Source: DTDX01 sp964608455 | Lineage (GTDB): Archaea; Thermoproteota; Bathyarchaeia; 40CM-2-53-6; DTDX01 | Direction of reading: 5' to 3' | NCBI GenBank assembly: GCA_964608455.1 | Contig: CAZSNM010000004.1 | Location: 1 to 64,000, forward strand | Length of the DNA: 64,000 bases | Shown: one piece after another, positions 16,687-26,214 of the stretch | Layout of the letters: each line of letters starts with the position of its first letter | Numbering within the stretch: the stretch's first letter is position 1 | Made by a program: the position numbers and the translations under genes | Notes under the pieces: generated by a model | The model's input: the letters and a program-made list of their open reading frames with translations, nothing else | Database searches by the model: none | What the model was told of the DNA's origin: nothing

Positions 16687-17586
16687 ATGAAAAATTTACC
16701 TTCACCTAAAGAATATTTAAACTTAATTGAAGAAATTGAAAATCTTCTTTTAAAGGAGAGGGAGACCGGATTTTTTGGTAAAGGGAAAGTTAATAAAGGT
16801 TTAGTTAAAATTGAAGCTAAAGAAAAACTTATTGTTATTGGAGATATTCATGGAGATCTTCAAAGCTTAAACTATATTGTCAAAGAAAGCAAATTCTTAA
16901 AGTCAAAGCATTCAATAATAATTTTTTTGGGAGATTATGTTGATAGAGGGGAATTCTCGCCTCAAGTACTATATAAAATTTTATCTTTAAAACTTCATTT
17001 TCCAAATAGAGTTGTAGTTTTAAGGGGAAATCATGAGGGACCTGAAGATCTTCAAGCTATTCCACATGATTTACCAAATCAATTTTTTAATATTTATAAA
17101 GAGAATGGAAGAAAAATCTATTTTACAATTAAAAAGTTATTTAATATTCTTCCTCATGTGGCTTTGGTTGAAGGGAAATACCTGTTTCTGCATGGTGGGC
17201 CTCCTCATAACGCTTCTTCACTAGAGGATTATGCTAATGCTTATGAAATGCATCCAGAAAAAAGCTTTCTTGAAGAAATTTTATGGAATGATCCAATAGA
17301 AAATTTTGAGGGTGTTTTACCATCTCCAAGAGGAGCTGGAAAACTTTTTGGAGAAAACATTACAAATAATGCTTTAAAAGTTTCAGGTGCTAAAATAATT
17401 ATTAGAGGGCATGAACCTAAAGATGAAGGGTTTGGTTTTAACCATAATGGTAAAGTGTTAACTTTATTTTCTAGACTCGGTTCACCATATTTTAATTCTT
17501 CAGCAAGTTATCTTGAAATAAACTCGAAAACTGAAAATTTTATAATTAAAAAGTTTACTCGAGAATATAAAAGTAAAGTTAATTAA
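16687..17586 (+). CDS. PPP-family serine/threonine protein phosphatase
   Basis: 299 aa. All three phosphoesterase signatures: GDIHGDLQSL (about 57-66), GDYVDRGEF (about 87-95) and RGNHEGPEDLQ (about 119-129), followed by LFLHGGPPHNA and IIRGHEPKDEG. These bind two metals and identify an archaeal PP1-arch-type phosphatase. It dephosphorylates Ser/Thr-phosphoproteins in the cytoplasm. Divergent from the UPF0200 gene and convergent with guaB. Confidence 0.94.
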   Translation: MKNLPSPKEYLNLIEEIENLLLKERETGFFGKGKVNKGLVKIEAKEKLIVIGDIHGDLQSLNYIVKESKFLKSKHSIIIFLGDYVDRGEFSPQVLYKILSLKLHFPNRVVVLRGNHEGPEDLQAIPHDLPNQFFNIYKENGRKIYFTIKKLFNILPHVALVEGKYLFLHGGPPHNASSLEDYANAYEMHPEKSFLEEILWNDPIENFEGVLPSPRGAGKLFGENITNNALKVSGAKIIIRGHEPKDEGFGFNHNGKVLTLFSRLGSPYFNSSASYLEINSKTENFIIKKFTREYKSKVN

Positions 17587-17593
17587 TTTTTCA

Positions 17594-19042
17594 TTATTCT
17601 AATCCCGTGCTTTTAGGTAAAAGTACATCATGCGGACTTGCTTCTTGAATTCCTAAACTTGTTAAAGCAGCCAGCTTAGCTTTTTCCCATAATTCTTGAA
17701 TATTTCTTGCACCAGCGTAACCCATTGCTGCTTGTAATCCAGCTTTTAATTCTTGAACTAAAGTTTCTACTTCGCCTTTATATGGAACCCACCCCTCTAC
17801 ACCTTCAGCCACCTCTTTAGCTCCGCTATAACGATCTATAGAGAAACGTTTTGCCATAGCTGATGGGCTGCCCATTCCCCTATATTGTTTATAATATCTT
17901 CCACCTATAGCTACTAATGTTCCTGGTGATTCTTTACATCTAGCAAAAAGGTTTCCAATCATTACTGCTGAAGCTCCTAAAGCTAAAGCTAAAGCAATAT
18001 CTCCCCCACTTCTTATCCCCCCATCAGCTATAACAGGTATTTTAGCATCATAATTTTTTACAGCCTCAGCTGCTTGAGCTGTTGCATATAATGTTGGCGC
18101 TCCAGCTTTTGTAACTTCAGTAGTTGTACATATTGAACCTGAACCTATTCCAACCCTTAACCCTGCTACTTTATCAAGTTTTGTAATAACGTCTTCAGCA
18201 GCTTTATAGGTTCCTATATTCCCTACGATAACATCAGCCGATACATTTGAAAGAATTTTTTTTGTTGCACTAAAAACTTTTGAGTTATGAAAATGAGCCA
18301 CATCAATAACAAGTATGTCAACAACTTTATCGAGTCTCTCAGCTCTTTCAAAATCAAATGGTGATACTGCTGCACCGCAAAGCAGTTTTCCTTCTTCATC
18401 TCTAGAGGCGTTAGGAAACTTTCCTCTAAGCAATATATCCTTCACAGTTATTAAACCTTTAAGTCGTCCCCCCTCATCTACCAAAGGTAATTTTTCTATT
18501 CTATGCTTATGAAGTATTTCTTTAGCTTCCTCAAGGCTTATTCCATAAGGTGCTGTAATAACATTTTTAGTCATTAAATCCTTAACTTTAAGGGATGGAT
18601 CAGCAAATCTAACGTCTCTTCCAGTTAATATTCCAACAACTTTTTCATTTTCAACAACTGGTAAACCTGATATAGATTTTTCCTTCATTATTTTTAAGGC
18701 AGTTGCTATACTTTCCTCCGGAGAAACTGTATATACATCCTTTATTATAGTTGCTTCTGCTCTTTTTACTTTTTCAGCCATTTCAACCTGTTCTTTAATA
18801 GAACAATTTCTATGAAGTATCCCCAGTCCACCCTGTCTAGCTAAGGCTATAGCCATTTCGCTTTCAGTAACTGTATCCATAGGTGAAGAAATAAATGGAA
18901 CATTTATAGAATAGTTTTTTGTAGCTTTAGTTTTAACATCAACCTCTTTAGGATCTACTTCAGTCCAACCTGGAAGCAAAATAACATCTCGAAAAGTTAT
19001 TGCAATCTCGATGTTTTTTAATTTATTTAGAAATTCAGGCAA
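17594..19042 (-). CDS. guaB: Inosine-5'-monophosphate dehydrogenase
   Basis: 482 aa, full length. TIM-barrel start TFRDVILLPGWTEV, two CBS domains (about 95-210, with VSPEESIATALKIMKEKS and ITGRDV-like motifs), active-site loop GIGSGSICTTTEVTKAG (catalytic Cys about 305), and GGIRSGGDIALALALGASAVM. It oxidises IMP to XMP, the committed step to GMP. The flap motif YRGMGSPSAM is present. Monocistronic. Confidence 0.97.
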   Translation of the reverse strand: MPEFLNKLKNIEIAITFRDVILLPGWTEVDPKEVDVKTKATKNYSINVPFISSPMDTVTESEMAIALARQGGLGILHRNCSIKEQVEMAEKVKRAEATIIKDVYTVSPEESIATALKIMKEKSISGLPVVENEKVVGILTGRDVRFADPSLKVKDLMTKNVITAPYGISLEEAKEILHKHRIEKLPLVDEGGRLKGLITVKDILLRGKFPNASRDEEGKLLCGAAVSPFDFERAERLDKVVDILVIDVAHFHNSKVFSATKKILSNVSADVIVGNIGTYKAAEDVITKLDKVAGLRVGIGSGSICTTTEVTKAGAPTLYATAQAAEAVKNYDAKIPVIADGGIRSGGDIALALALGASAVMIGNLFARCKESPGTLVAIGGRYYKQYRGMGSPSAMAKRFSIDRYSGAKEVAEGVEGWVPYKGEVETLVQELKAGLQAAMGYAGARNIQELWEKAKLAALTSLGIQEASPHDVLLPKSTGLE

Positions 19043-19433
19043 ACCTCAAACCTCAACAGTTAATTTTAAACTGCTTTATTCAAATAGTTAATAATAAACT
19101 TTTTTAAAGGCTTCATATAACGTAAAAATGCTTATAATGTTAGCCGCCTATAATGATCTTTAAAGTTTCATTTAAAAACTTTAAAATATTTATTTCTAAA
19201 TCCTTTTACATAAAGCTAAAAATAAATATATTTTCTTTAAATTTAAATTATCTTTTGTAACAGCAAAAGCAACATGCGCAATACTTGCAGTTGTAAAATG
19301 AAGCTATTATGTTTAAAAAAGTTTAATTACAGGTAGTTTTTACTGTAGATAGATTTAACAAAAAAATACTTCTAGAGCATGAAACTCTAGAAACTTTAAT
19401 TTCAATTGAACCAAATGAAAAATTTGAACAGAA
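19043..19433. other. Intergenic region with a short hairpin
   Basis: About 390 bp without a convincing gene. It must hold the guaB promoter near its left end. At 19370-19392 an 8-bp inverted repeat (TTCTAGAG, 7-nt loop, CTCTAGAA) lies about 40 bp past the 3' end of the next minus-strand gene and could act in ending its transcript. No tRNA, CRISPR or C/D-box signal seen. Confidence 0.4.
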
Positions 19434-19799
19434 TTATATTTTATTTAAAACTTCCTTAATCTTAGTTAAATTTTCAATTGAATAATCCGGTTCAGTAGTC
19501 ATAGTTAATATTCCTTTAGAAAAGGGAATTATGAAAAGATTTACTTTTTTAAATTTCGTCAAGAAATGCTCGATTTCCCCAAAGTATTCTTTTAGTTTTT
19601 CAAAAATACCAGTAACTATGAGAGCTCTTAACTCTCCTATTTCTATATCAACATTGTTTGGACTGTAAGATTTAACACCTTCTCGCATAGAATAAAAAAC
19701 CAGTTTGTTTTCGATTGTAAAGGCAACAAACCTTATTTTCTCATTTAAATTAAAAATTTCTTTTGCTCTTTTTTCAATTTCATCTTTATTTAAAACCAT
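19434..19799 (-). CDS. Small conserved archaeal protein, possibly DUF6659
   Basis: 121 aa, cytoplasmic, no TM. FVAFTIENKLVFYSMREGVKSY and FLTKFKKVNLFIIPFSKGILTMT recall a small profilin/roadblock-like sensor fold; I associate the pattern with DUF6659 of TACK archaea, from memory only. Stands alone between guaB and the glycogen cluster. Function unknown. Confidence 0.6.
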   Translation of the reverse strand: MVLNKDEIEKRAKEIFNLNEKIRFVAFTIENKLVFYSMREGVKSYSPNNVDIEIGELRALIVTGIFEKLKEYFGEIEHFLTKFKKVNLFIIPFSKGILTMTTEPDYSIENLTKIKEVLNKI

Positions 19800-19962
19800 T
19801 TTTCTTCAACCCATAAATCATTTAAATAAATAAAAATTCAAAAGGCATATTACTTTTTACAATTTAAAACAATTTAAATTTTTTCATTAAATGTTTCTTT
19901 TAGGAAAATTACACCAAAAAATTTATGGTTGGCATTAAATTATAGTTTTATTGTGAAAAATT

Positions 19963-21232
19963 TTGATTTATAAACCTGAAGAGTTAAGAGTTATAATTCC
20001 TGTTGGAGGTTTAGCTAAAAGGCTTATGCCTTTAACTGCTGAAACATCTAAAGCTTTAATAAGACTTGTTAACATGCCTTTAATTGAAATTGCAATGCTT
20101 GGACTTGCAAAGCAAGGCGTTAAACACTTTATATTTGGTGTTAAAGGCTATAGAAACTTTAGGGATTTATTTGATTATTTTCAAGAAGGTTATGGTTTTT
20201 CAGCTAAATATAACATTCAACCTAGGGTTCATATAAAATATCAACCGAATATTGAAGATTATGGTAGCGCAGATTCAGTTAGAATAAACCTAGAATACTA
20301 TGATGTAAAAGATCCCATGTTTGCAGTTCAAGGAGATAACATATTTGATTTAGATTTAAAACATCTTTTAGAATTTCATGAAGAAAAAAATGGTATAGCC
20401 ACTATCTGCTTAAAAAAAGTTTCAGATGTGGAAGGTTATGGAATAGCTGAGATAGATGATAATATGTTAATTCGAAGGTTTGTTGAGAAACCTAAAAAAA
20501 CCGAAGCCCCAAGCAACCTTGCTAATACAGGATTGTATTTTTTTCTCTCCTGAAGTTAGAAAAGTTTTACAAAGCGAATGGGTTTATAAAACTATTGCAT
20601 CACAAAAAAGATTGGATTTTGGCTATGATTTTATTCCTTACCTAATTCAATCAGGTTATAGAGTTTATGGGTATATAATTGAAAAGGGTTGGTATGATGT
20701 GGGTACACCTGAACGATATTTAAACGCTATGTATGATATTTTAAATGGTCGATTAGAATGTTTAAAGGAATTTGATGAGAGGGTCTTTCCTGATAAGCGA
20801 ATTTGGATTCAAGGTAAAAGCCCGGAATCAATCACTAGAAAAAACAAGATAATTGAAATGGTTAAAAAAGGAAAAATAGAATTGGAGGAGCCTGTGCTTA
20901 TAGGAAGACATTGTCAAATAGAGGAGGGTGTTAAAATTTCAAATTCTTGCATTGATAATTATACACGAATAGGAAAAGGCTCTATCATTAAAGATTCAGC
21001 AATTATGGATAGAACCTATATAGGTGAAAATACTGAAATAAATAAAAGCATAATTGGTCGACATACAACAATCATGTCTACTCGTCGTAAACAAACTAAA
21101 ATAACATCTGTATCTGTTGTGGCAGACAATGTTTACATTAATGCTGGTTGCATTTTGAAAAATGCAAAAGTTTATCCACATTTAAAACTGATTGAAAACA
21201 TATATGAAGGGGAAGTTTTAAGTTCTAAATAA
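19963..21232 (+). pseudogene. Sugar-1-phosphate nucleotidyltransferase, single frameshift in a T7 run
   Basis: Two reading frames make one protein. The first (19963-20553) has the nucleotidyltransferase core VGGLAKRLMPLTAETSKALI and FAVQGDNIFDLDL, and ends right after NLANTGLYFF. The other frame continues SPEVRKVLQSEWV from 20545 to 21232, with YDVGTPERYLNAMYD and a left-handed beta-helix (PVLIGRHCQIEEGVKISNS). The break is at TTTTTTT, 20538-20544, where six T would restore the frame. About 422 aa when joined, the normal size of GlgC/GlmU-type enzymes. First gene of the glycogen cluster, so likely supplies the NDP-sugar. Sequencing error, slippage or a true mutation are all possible. Confidence 0.85.
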
Positions 21233-21249
21233 AAGGAAGTGCTTAATTA

Positions 21250-22293
21250 TTGAAAATTAAATTTGAAAAGTATTCTCAAACAGCTTATTTATTAACACCA
21301 CCAGATTTTCAAGAAGTCTCTCAAGAAATTGAAATTAGAAAAGATCCTTTAACAGGAAAATTATGCAGAATAAATGTTAATCGTGCTAAAAGACCTAAGC
21401 AAATTCCATCATCCACATCTGAAATTCTCAAGATTATTCAAGAATCCAAAGTAAACTGCTTTTTTTGTCAAGAAAATATTGAAAGATTAACTCCAAGTTT
21501 TCCAAGAAACTTTCCAAAAAAAATAAATGTTGAGGAAGCTGTTGTTTTTCCAAATCTTTATCCTTATGGCGCATTTCACATTGTTGGTGTATTTTCAACA
21601 AAGCATCATTATTTTGAATTAAACCAATTTGACTCAAAACTTATTGAAAACTGTTTTAAAGCTTGTTTAATATATTTTAATTTAGTTTACAAACATTTTT
21701 CAGAAGCTAAATACTGGTGGATTGGTTGGAATCATATGCCTTCAGGAGCAGCAAGTATCATTCATCCTCATATTCAAGCTTTAGCCGATTCAAAACCAAC
21801 ACTTTATCTAAAAGAACTTTTAACTTTAAGCAAAATTTACTATGAGAAAAATAGAAGTAATTATTGGTTAGATCTTATTGAAACAGAAAAAGAGCTTAAT
21901 GAAAGATTTATCGGAGAAACAGGATCGATAAAATGGTTTGCCAGTTTTGCTCCTCAAGGCAATAAAGAAATTTTGGGAATTTCATCAAAAAAATCTTCTT
22001 TAGCTCATTTTACTGAAGTAGAATTAACTGAACTTTGCGAGGGTTTATCAAAAATTTTAAGAGGTTATCATTCGATTGGAGTTAAAAGCTTTACTTTAAG
22101 CATTTTTTCAGGTCCATGCGATGAAGATTTAAGCAGCTTTTACCTTTTTAATTTAAGGCTTATTTCAAGACCGAATCCATCTCCATTTTACACAAATGAT
22201 GATGGCTTTATGGAAAAGCTTCATCAAGAACCAGTAATAGATACACTTCCTGAGGATTTAACTATTGATTTAAAGCGTTTCCTTAAAATTTAA
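21250..22293 (+). CDS. Galactose-1-phosphate uridylyltransferase-like protein (HIT superfamily)
   Basis: 347 aa. VNCFFCQENIERLTPSFP is the Cys/Cys metal-site region of the N-terminal half, and the nucleotide-transfer His lies in SIIHPHIQALADSKPT (about 176-191). FPNLYPYGAFHIVG is also typical of GalT. It moves nucleotidyl groups between sugar phosphates and UDP/ADP-sugars. TTG start at 21250, 17 bp after the nucleotidyltransferase, in the glycogen cluster. True substrate unknown. Confidence 0.85.
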   Translation: MKIKFEKYSQTAYLLTPPDFQEVSQEIEIRKDPLTGKLCRINVNRAKRPKQIPSSTSEILKIIQESKVNCFFCQENIERLTPSFPRNFPKKINVEEAVVFPNLYPYGAFHIVGVFSTKHHYFELNQFDSKLIENCFKACLIYFNLVYKHFSEAKYWWIGWNHMPSGAASIIHPHIQALADSKPTLYLKELLTLSKIYYEKNRSNYWLDLIETEKELNERFIGETGSIKWFASFAPQGNKEILGISSKKSSLAHFTEVELTELCEGLSKILRGYHSIGVKSFTLSIFSGPCDEDLSSFYLFNLRLISRPNPSPFYTNDDGFMEKLHQEPVIDTLPEDLTIDLKRFLKI

Positions 22294-22310
22294 AAATTAA
22301 GGGAATTGCT

Positions 22311-24302
22311 TTGAACGATGAGGAATGGATTTTAGATCCATATGAAAATCCTGATTGGGGATATGCAAGAAATAAACAATTACTTCTTAAAACTTTTTAT
22401 GCTGAATTTTCCTCCTCAATCTTTTCAACAATTATAAATGTTGATAACTTAAATTTTTATGGTGGAAATAGAGATTACTCTTGGCAAGGTTTAATTATAG
22501 GCCCCATCAATAACGTTCTTTATAAAATTATTGACGGCATATATTATTCCATAGATAAAATTTTAAAAGCTGAAAAAGTTATTTTTAAACCTGGAGAATA
22601 CACATATGTATATAGTTGTAATAACGAAAATAAAATTTTTTCAGTTAAAATCATCTTAGATGGCTTTAAAACTTATGTAGTGCTTAAAGCTTTAGCTAAT
22701 GAACCATGCTGGTTTACTATTCTACTTGATTTTAGACCTGCAGAAAAATGGTCTGAAGGAAAATACTCAATAAACTTTTTAAACAATAAGGTGATTGTTG
22801 AAAATTCAATTACTCCATTAAAACTTATTATAAATGGTTTTGATAAAGCTTATCCTTTAAATTTAATTTTAAATTGGCGTTATAAACTTGGTGATGGATT
22901 CCGTCAAGTTAAAAATGGTATAGGTTTTATAGAGCATTATCGTCCAGTTTATTTACCAGCCATATTTTATTCCTCAACCGGCTTTCTCGAAATGAAAGTC
23001 CCTTTACCAATCCATAATACAGTTGAACTTGCAAATTTTAAAAAAGAAAAGTTAAACTTTAATTTTGGAGACACCTACATTGGTAAAGCTCTTAGGTTGC
23101 GTTTAGAAACCTTATTTTCACATGGGTTAATTATTAACAATCTTTGGTTTCCTGAAGCTGGAGCTTGGTGGTTTAGAAAAGCCTGGATTAGAGATGCTCT
23201 TGAAGGGTTAAGATGGAACATTAAAACTTATATTCAATTTTTCAACTGGTCAAGCAAAATTATTTTTTTAATTCAAAATTTACTTAATACTCTTAAATCA
23301 TTGCTTGGATTACCGATAATTTTTAATGATTCTTCAAATTTTTCAAGTGATTCTCCCCCTCAATTATTAAATGTTGCTTGTGATTTAGCTTCGCTTTTAA
23401 AATGCAAAAATTTATTTTTAAAAATTGTTAAAACAGCAAGTTTTATTGCTGAAAGATTTGTTAAAGGATTAAATATTTCAGAAACAATTCTTAAGGACTC
23501 AATTTTATGTTCTTCAAGCAATTCTTCATGGATTGATTCAATAGTAACTATTAATGGGAAAAAATGGCCTTTAAGGCTTCCTGTTGAGTGGAGTGAAAAA
23601 GGAGTAAATCCTTTTGAAAATGAATTTGGGCTTGTAGAGGTTAACGCATTTTATATTGAAGCCTTTAAAAAAATATTAGTTCTTTGTGAAAAATTTAATG
23701 TTCATAAACCTGAATGCATTAAAGAACTTTTAAAAATTCTTTTAGACGGATTTCTTAAATTTTTTAAGAGATCATCTTCTCTACCAGTTTTAACTGTGTC
23801 ACCTTTATATAATCTTTCAGATCATACCTTAAGCTCACCAAGTTTAATTGCTTCTTCAATATTGGCCAATATAGTTTATGATAATAAAGAATTAAATCAA
23901 ATATGGGATTTAACCTCAAAAAAACTATTAGTTTATAGACGGCTTATTGCTTTAGGTAAAGAATGGCAACCTTTTGGTGTTATTGTTAAACTTACTGAAT
24001 TAAAACCTTACCTTAATGATTTTGAATATCATGCTGCTGTTGTTTGGCCTAGAGATACACCATATTTAATAAAACTTTTAGAAAAACTTGGTTTAGAAGT
24101 TAAAGGCCTTCTTTTAAGCAATTTGGATCATATGCTTGTTGAAGGAGTTTTTGGCTATTGCAATGAGCTTTTTAGTTTACCAATAGGTAAAAATCCATTC
24201 TTAACATTTGAATCAAATAATCCTGTTCCAGTTAAGAATCCAGCTCAATACTGGAGTCACTGGTGTGATCCATATATTGAGCATTTAAATGAGCTTCTTT
24301 AA
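22311..24302 (+). CDS. Amylo-alpha-1,6-glucosidase / glycogen debranching-type glycosidase
   Basis: 663 aa. An N-terminal beta domain (about 1-260; DNLNFYGGNRDYSWQG) is followed by an (alpha/alpha)6 catalytic domain starting WFPEAGAWWFRKAWIRDALEGLRWN (about 280-304), where the D of IRDALEG is a usual acid residue, and ending with FEYHAAVVWPRDTPYLI. These are features of archaeal GDE/GH133-like enzymes that remove alpha-1,6 branches. Embedded in the glycogen cluster with only 17 bp to its neighbour. Confidence 0.85.
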   Translation: MNDEEWILDPYENPDWGYARNKQLLLKTFYAEFSSSIFSTIINVDNLNFYGGNRDYSWQGLIIGPINNVLYKIIDGIYYSIDKILKAEKVIFKPGEYTYVYSCNNENKIFSVKIILDGFKTYVVLKALANEPCWFTILLDFRPAEKWSEGKYSINFLNNKVIVENSITPLKLIINGFDKAYPLNLILNWRYKLGDGFRQVKNGIGFIEHYRPVYLPAIFYSSTGFLEMKVPLPIHNTVELANFKKEKLNFNFGDTYIGKALRLRLETLFSHGLIINNLWFPEAGAWWFRKAWIRDALEGLRWNIKTYIQFFNWSSKIIFLIQNLLNTLKSLLGLPIIFNDSSNFSSDSPPQLLNVACDLASLLKCKNLFLKIVKTASFIAERFVKGLNISETILKDSILCSSSNSSWIDSIVTINGKKWPLRLPVEWSEKGVNPFENEFGLVEVNAFYIEAFKKILVLCEKFNVHKPECIKELLKILLDGFLKFFKRSSSLPVLTVSPLYNLSDHTLSSPSLIASSILANIVYDNKELNQIWDLTSKKLLVYRRLIALGKEWQPFGVIVKLTELKPYLNDFEYHAAVVWPRDTPYLIKLLEKLGLEVKGLLLSNLDHMLVEGVFGYCNELFSLPIGKNPFLTFESNNPVPVKNPAQYWSHWCDPYIEHLNELL

Positions 24303-24370
24303 AGTTCTATATTTATGGAAAAATTTATTTACTTGTTAAAGCTAAAAATATAAATTAAAGGGAAATCCTT

Positions 24371-24802
24371 ATGAATTTTTACTCTCTTCTAAAAAAGTTT
24401 AGAGAATTTCATAAAAATAGGAAAGATTGGGAAATTGGTGAAGAAGGAGATTGGGTTAAAGATAAAGAAGGTTACCATGCTATAATTTGGAACAGAAACT
24501 TAAAATCTTGCACAATTCAATCTATGGTTAAATGCGGAAAAATATCTATTAGAAAAGGAGATTATTGGTTTATTGAAAATGTTAAATCAATGATTTTTCT
24601 ATCAGAAAATATTCCTGATGAAATTTTAAATGAAGTTAATGAATCTAAATGGTTAAAAAGTAAAATTGTGATTTTCGATATAGCTAGAGGATTAAAAATT
24701 GGTATGGAAAATAATATTTCTAATGAATTAGAAAACTTTTTGTTTAAAGAAACCGGAAAAAAGATGAAAAATATAAAAAAATTTGAGTTAAATATGGTTT
24801 AA
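24371..24802 (+). CDS. Hypothetical protein in glycogen cluster
   Basis: 143 aa, not recognised. No TM or signal peptide; Trp-rich (DWEIGEEGDW, AIIWNRN, DYWFIE), then KSKIVIFDIARGLKIGMEN. ATG start with AAAGGG about 8 nt upstream. It sits between the debranching enzyme and a glycogen synthase, so a part in polysaccharide metabolism is possible but not shown. Confidence 0.6.
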   Translation: MNFYSLLKKFREFHKNRKDWEIGEEGDWVKDKEGYHAIIWNRNLKSCTIQSMVKCGKISIRKGDYWFIENVKSMIFLSENIPDEILNEVNESKWLKSKIVIFDIARGLKIGMENNISNELENFLFKETGKKMKNIKKFELNMV

Positions 24803-24972
24803 ACTATTTTTAATATATTTTAATATACTTGCATTCTAAACTTTTAGGTTTCCCTGTAGATTTAAATATTAAGATTAATGAAAGTTAACTTTCATTAAAC
24901 AAATGATAAAAAGTTTTAAATCAAAAGCTATTAAATTTTGTTCCTATTAAGAAAAAGGAAAGGGTTTAATAT
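24803..24972. promoter_or_regulatory. Intergenic region with 24-bp perfect palindrome (24875-24898)
   Basis: A half-site TTAATGAAAGTT is followed exactly by its reverse complement, with AAAGTTAACTTT at the centre. It lies about 75-98 bp upstream of the GT4 glycogen-synthase start at 24973 and is the only notable structure in 170 bp. Likely an operator for a dimeric regulator; the palindrome is seen, the role is inferred. Confidence 0.5.
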
Positions 24973-26211
24973 ATGCGAATAATTTTTCTAGCTTGGGAGT
25001 ATCCTCCAGTTTTAGTTGGCGGTTTAGGAACTTATGCTGAAAATATTACTAGAAAGTTTGTTGAACTAGGACATGATGTTACAGTATTTTCTTTAAATAA
25101 TGGAAACTTACCAACTAGAGAGGTTATTAAAGGAGTTGAGGTTCATAGACCCCTTCTTACAAATGCATCAAGTATATTTCCCCTTCTTTCTAAAGATTTA
25201 GAAAATTGGGGCGTAAACATAAAGTTTTTTAATGATTTTTTTCTTTATAATATTTTATCAGCCTCCAAGCTTATTAATGATTTAGTTAAAAAACAAAATT
25301 ATAGTTATGACATTGTTTGTTTTCATGACTGGCTTAATAGCATAGCTGGAATAATCATTAAAAATGAACTTAAAATTCCAGGAGTTTTCCATGTTCATTC
25401 AACCGAATGGGGTAGAAGTGGAGATGGCTCCGAAATAATTAAATCTTTAGAAAGAAAAGCAGCAAATGAAGCAGATGGTATTATTACCGTTAGTTATGCT
25501 ATGAAGGAAGATTTAACTCGTCATGGTTGGCCTGAGGGAAAAATTGATGTTGTTTGGAATGGAGTTGATCCTGAAAAATATAATCCTGAAAAATGTAAAA
25601 TTGAGGAAATTGAAGCTTTAAGAAACAGATATAACGTTAAAAAAGATGAGAACTTAATTTTATTCATTGGACGTTTAACTTGGGTTAAAGGTGTTCGAAA
25701 TTTAATTCAAGCTATGCCATATGTTTTAAGTAAGCATCCAAATACTAAACTCGTTATTTTAGGAAGAGGAGAAGAACAAAAGGATATTGTTGACTTAGCT
25801 TTAAGATTAAATATAGCTGATAAAGTTTATTACAGATTTGAATTTGTTCCTGAAACTGAAAGAATTCTTCATTATGCAGCTTCAGATTTATGCGTTTTTC
25901 CATCAATTTATGAGCCATTTGGCATAGTAAGCCTTGAAGCGATGGCTATGGAGAAACCCATAGTTGTAGGGGCTAGAGGCGTAGTAGGGTTTAGAGAGCA
26001 AGTTGTTCCTTCAGGTCCAGAGCAAAATGGAATTCATGTAAATGGAAACGATCCTACGGATATTGCTTGGGGAATAAATGAAGTTTTAGCCGATAAAGAA
26101 AGAGCTAAAATATGGGGAATAAACGGTAGAAAAAGAGTTCTTAAATATTTCACATGGGATAAAGTTGCTGAACAAACAATAAAATATTATGAATCTATTC
26201 TGGTGAAGTAA
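24973..26211 (+). CDS. GT4 glycosyltransferase, glycogen-synthase-like
   Basis: 412 aa. N-terminal donor/acceptor loop WEYPPVLVGGLGTYAENI (about 8-25), nucleotide-binding half beginning ILFIGRLTWVKGV, and the retaining-enzyme E-x7-E motif in EPFGIVSLEAMAME (about 314-327). This is the short archaeal GlgA-like architecture. It transfers glucose from ADP- or UDP-glucose to a growing alpha-1,4-glucan. Followed after 3 bp by GH57. Confidence 0.88.
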   Translation: MRIIFLAWEYPPVLVGGLGTYAENITRKFVELGHDVTVFSLNNGNLPTREVIKGVEVHRPLLTNASSIFPLLSKDLENWGVNIKFFNDFFLYNILSASKLINDLVKKQNYSYDIVCFHDWLNSIAGIIIKNELKIPGVFHVHSTEWGRSGDGSEIIKSLERKAANEADGIITVSYAMKEDLTRHGWPEGKIDVVWNGVDPEKYNPEKCKIEEIEALRNRYNVKKDENLILFIGRLTWVKGVRNLIQAMPYVLSKHPNTKLVILGRGEEQKDIVDLALRLNIADKVYYRFEFVPETERILHYAASDLCVFPSIYEPFGIVSLEAMAMEKPIVVGARGVVGFREQVVPSGPEQNGIHVNGNDPTDIAWGINEVLADKERAKIWGINGRKRVLKYFTWDKVAEQTIKYYESILVK

Positions 26212-26214
26212 AAG

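Noticed and set aside
19370..19392. Hairpin as an attachment site or CRISPR remnant
   Set aside because: An isolated 8-bp stem with no repeat partner; more likely a transcript-end structure.
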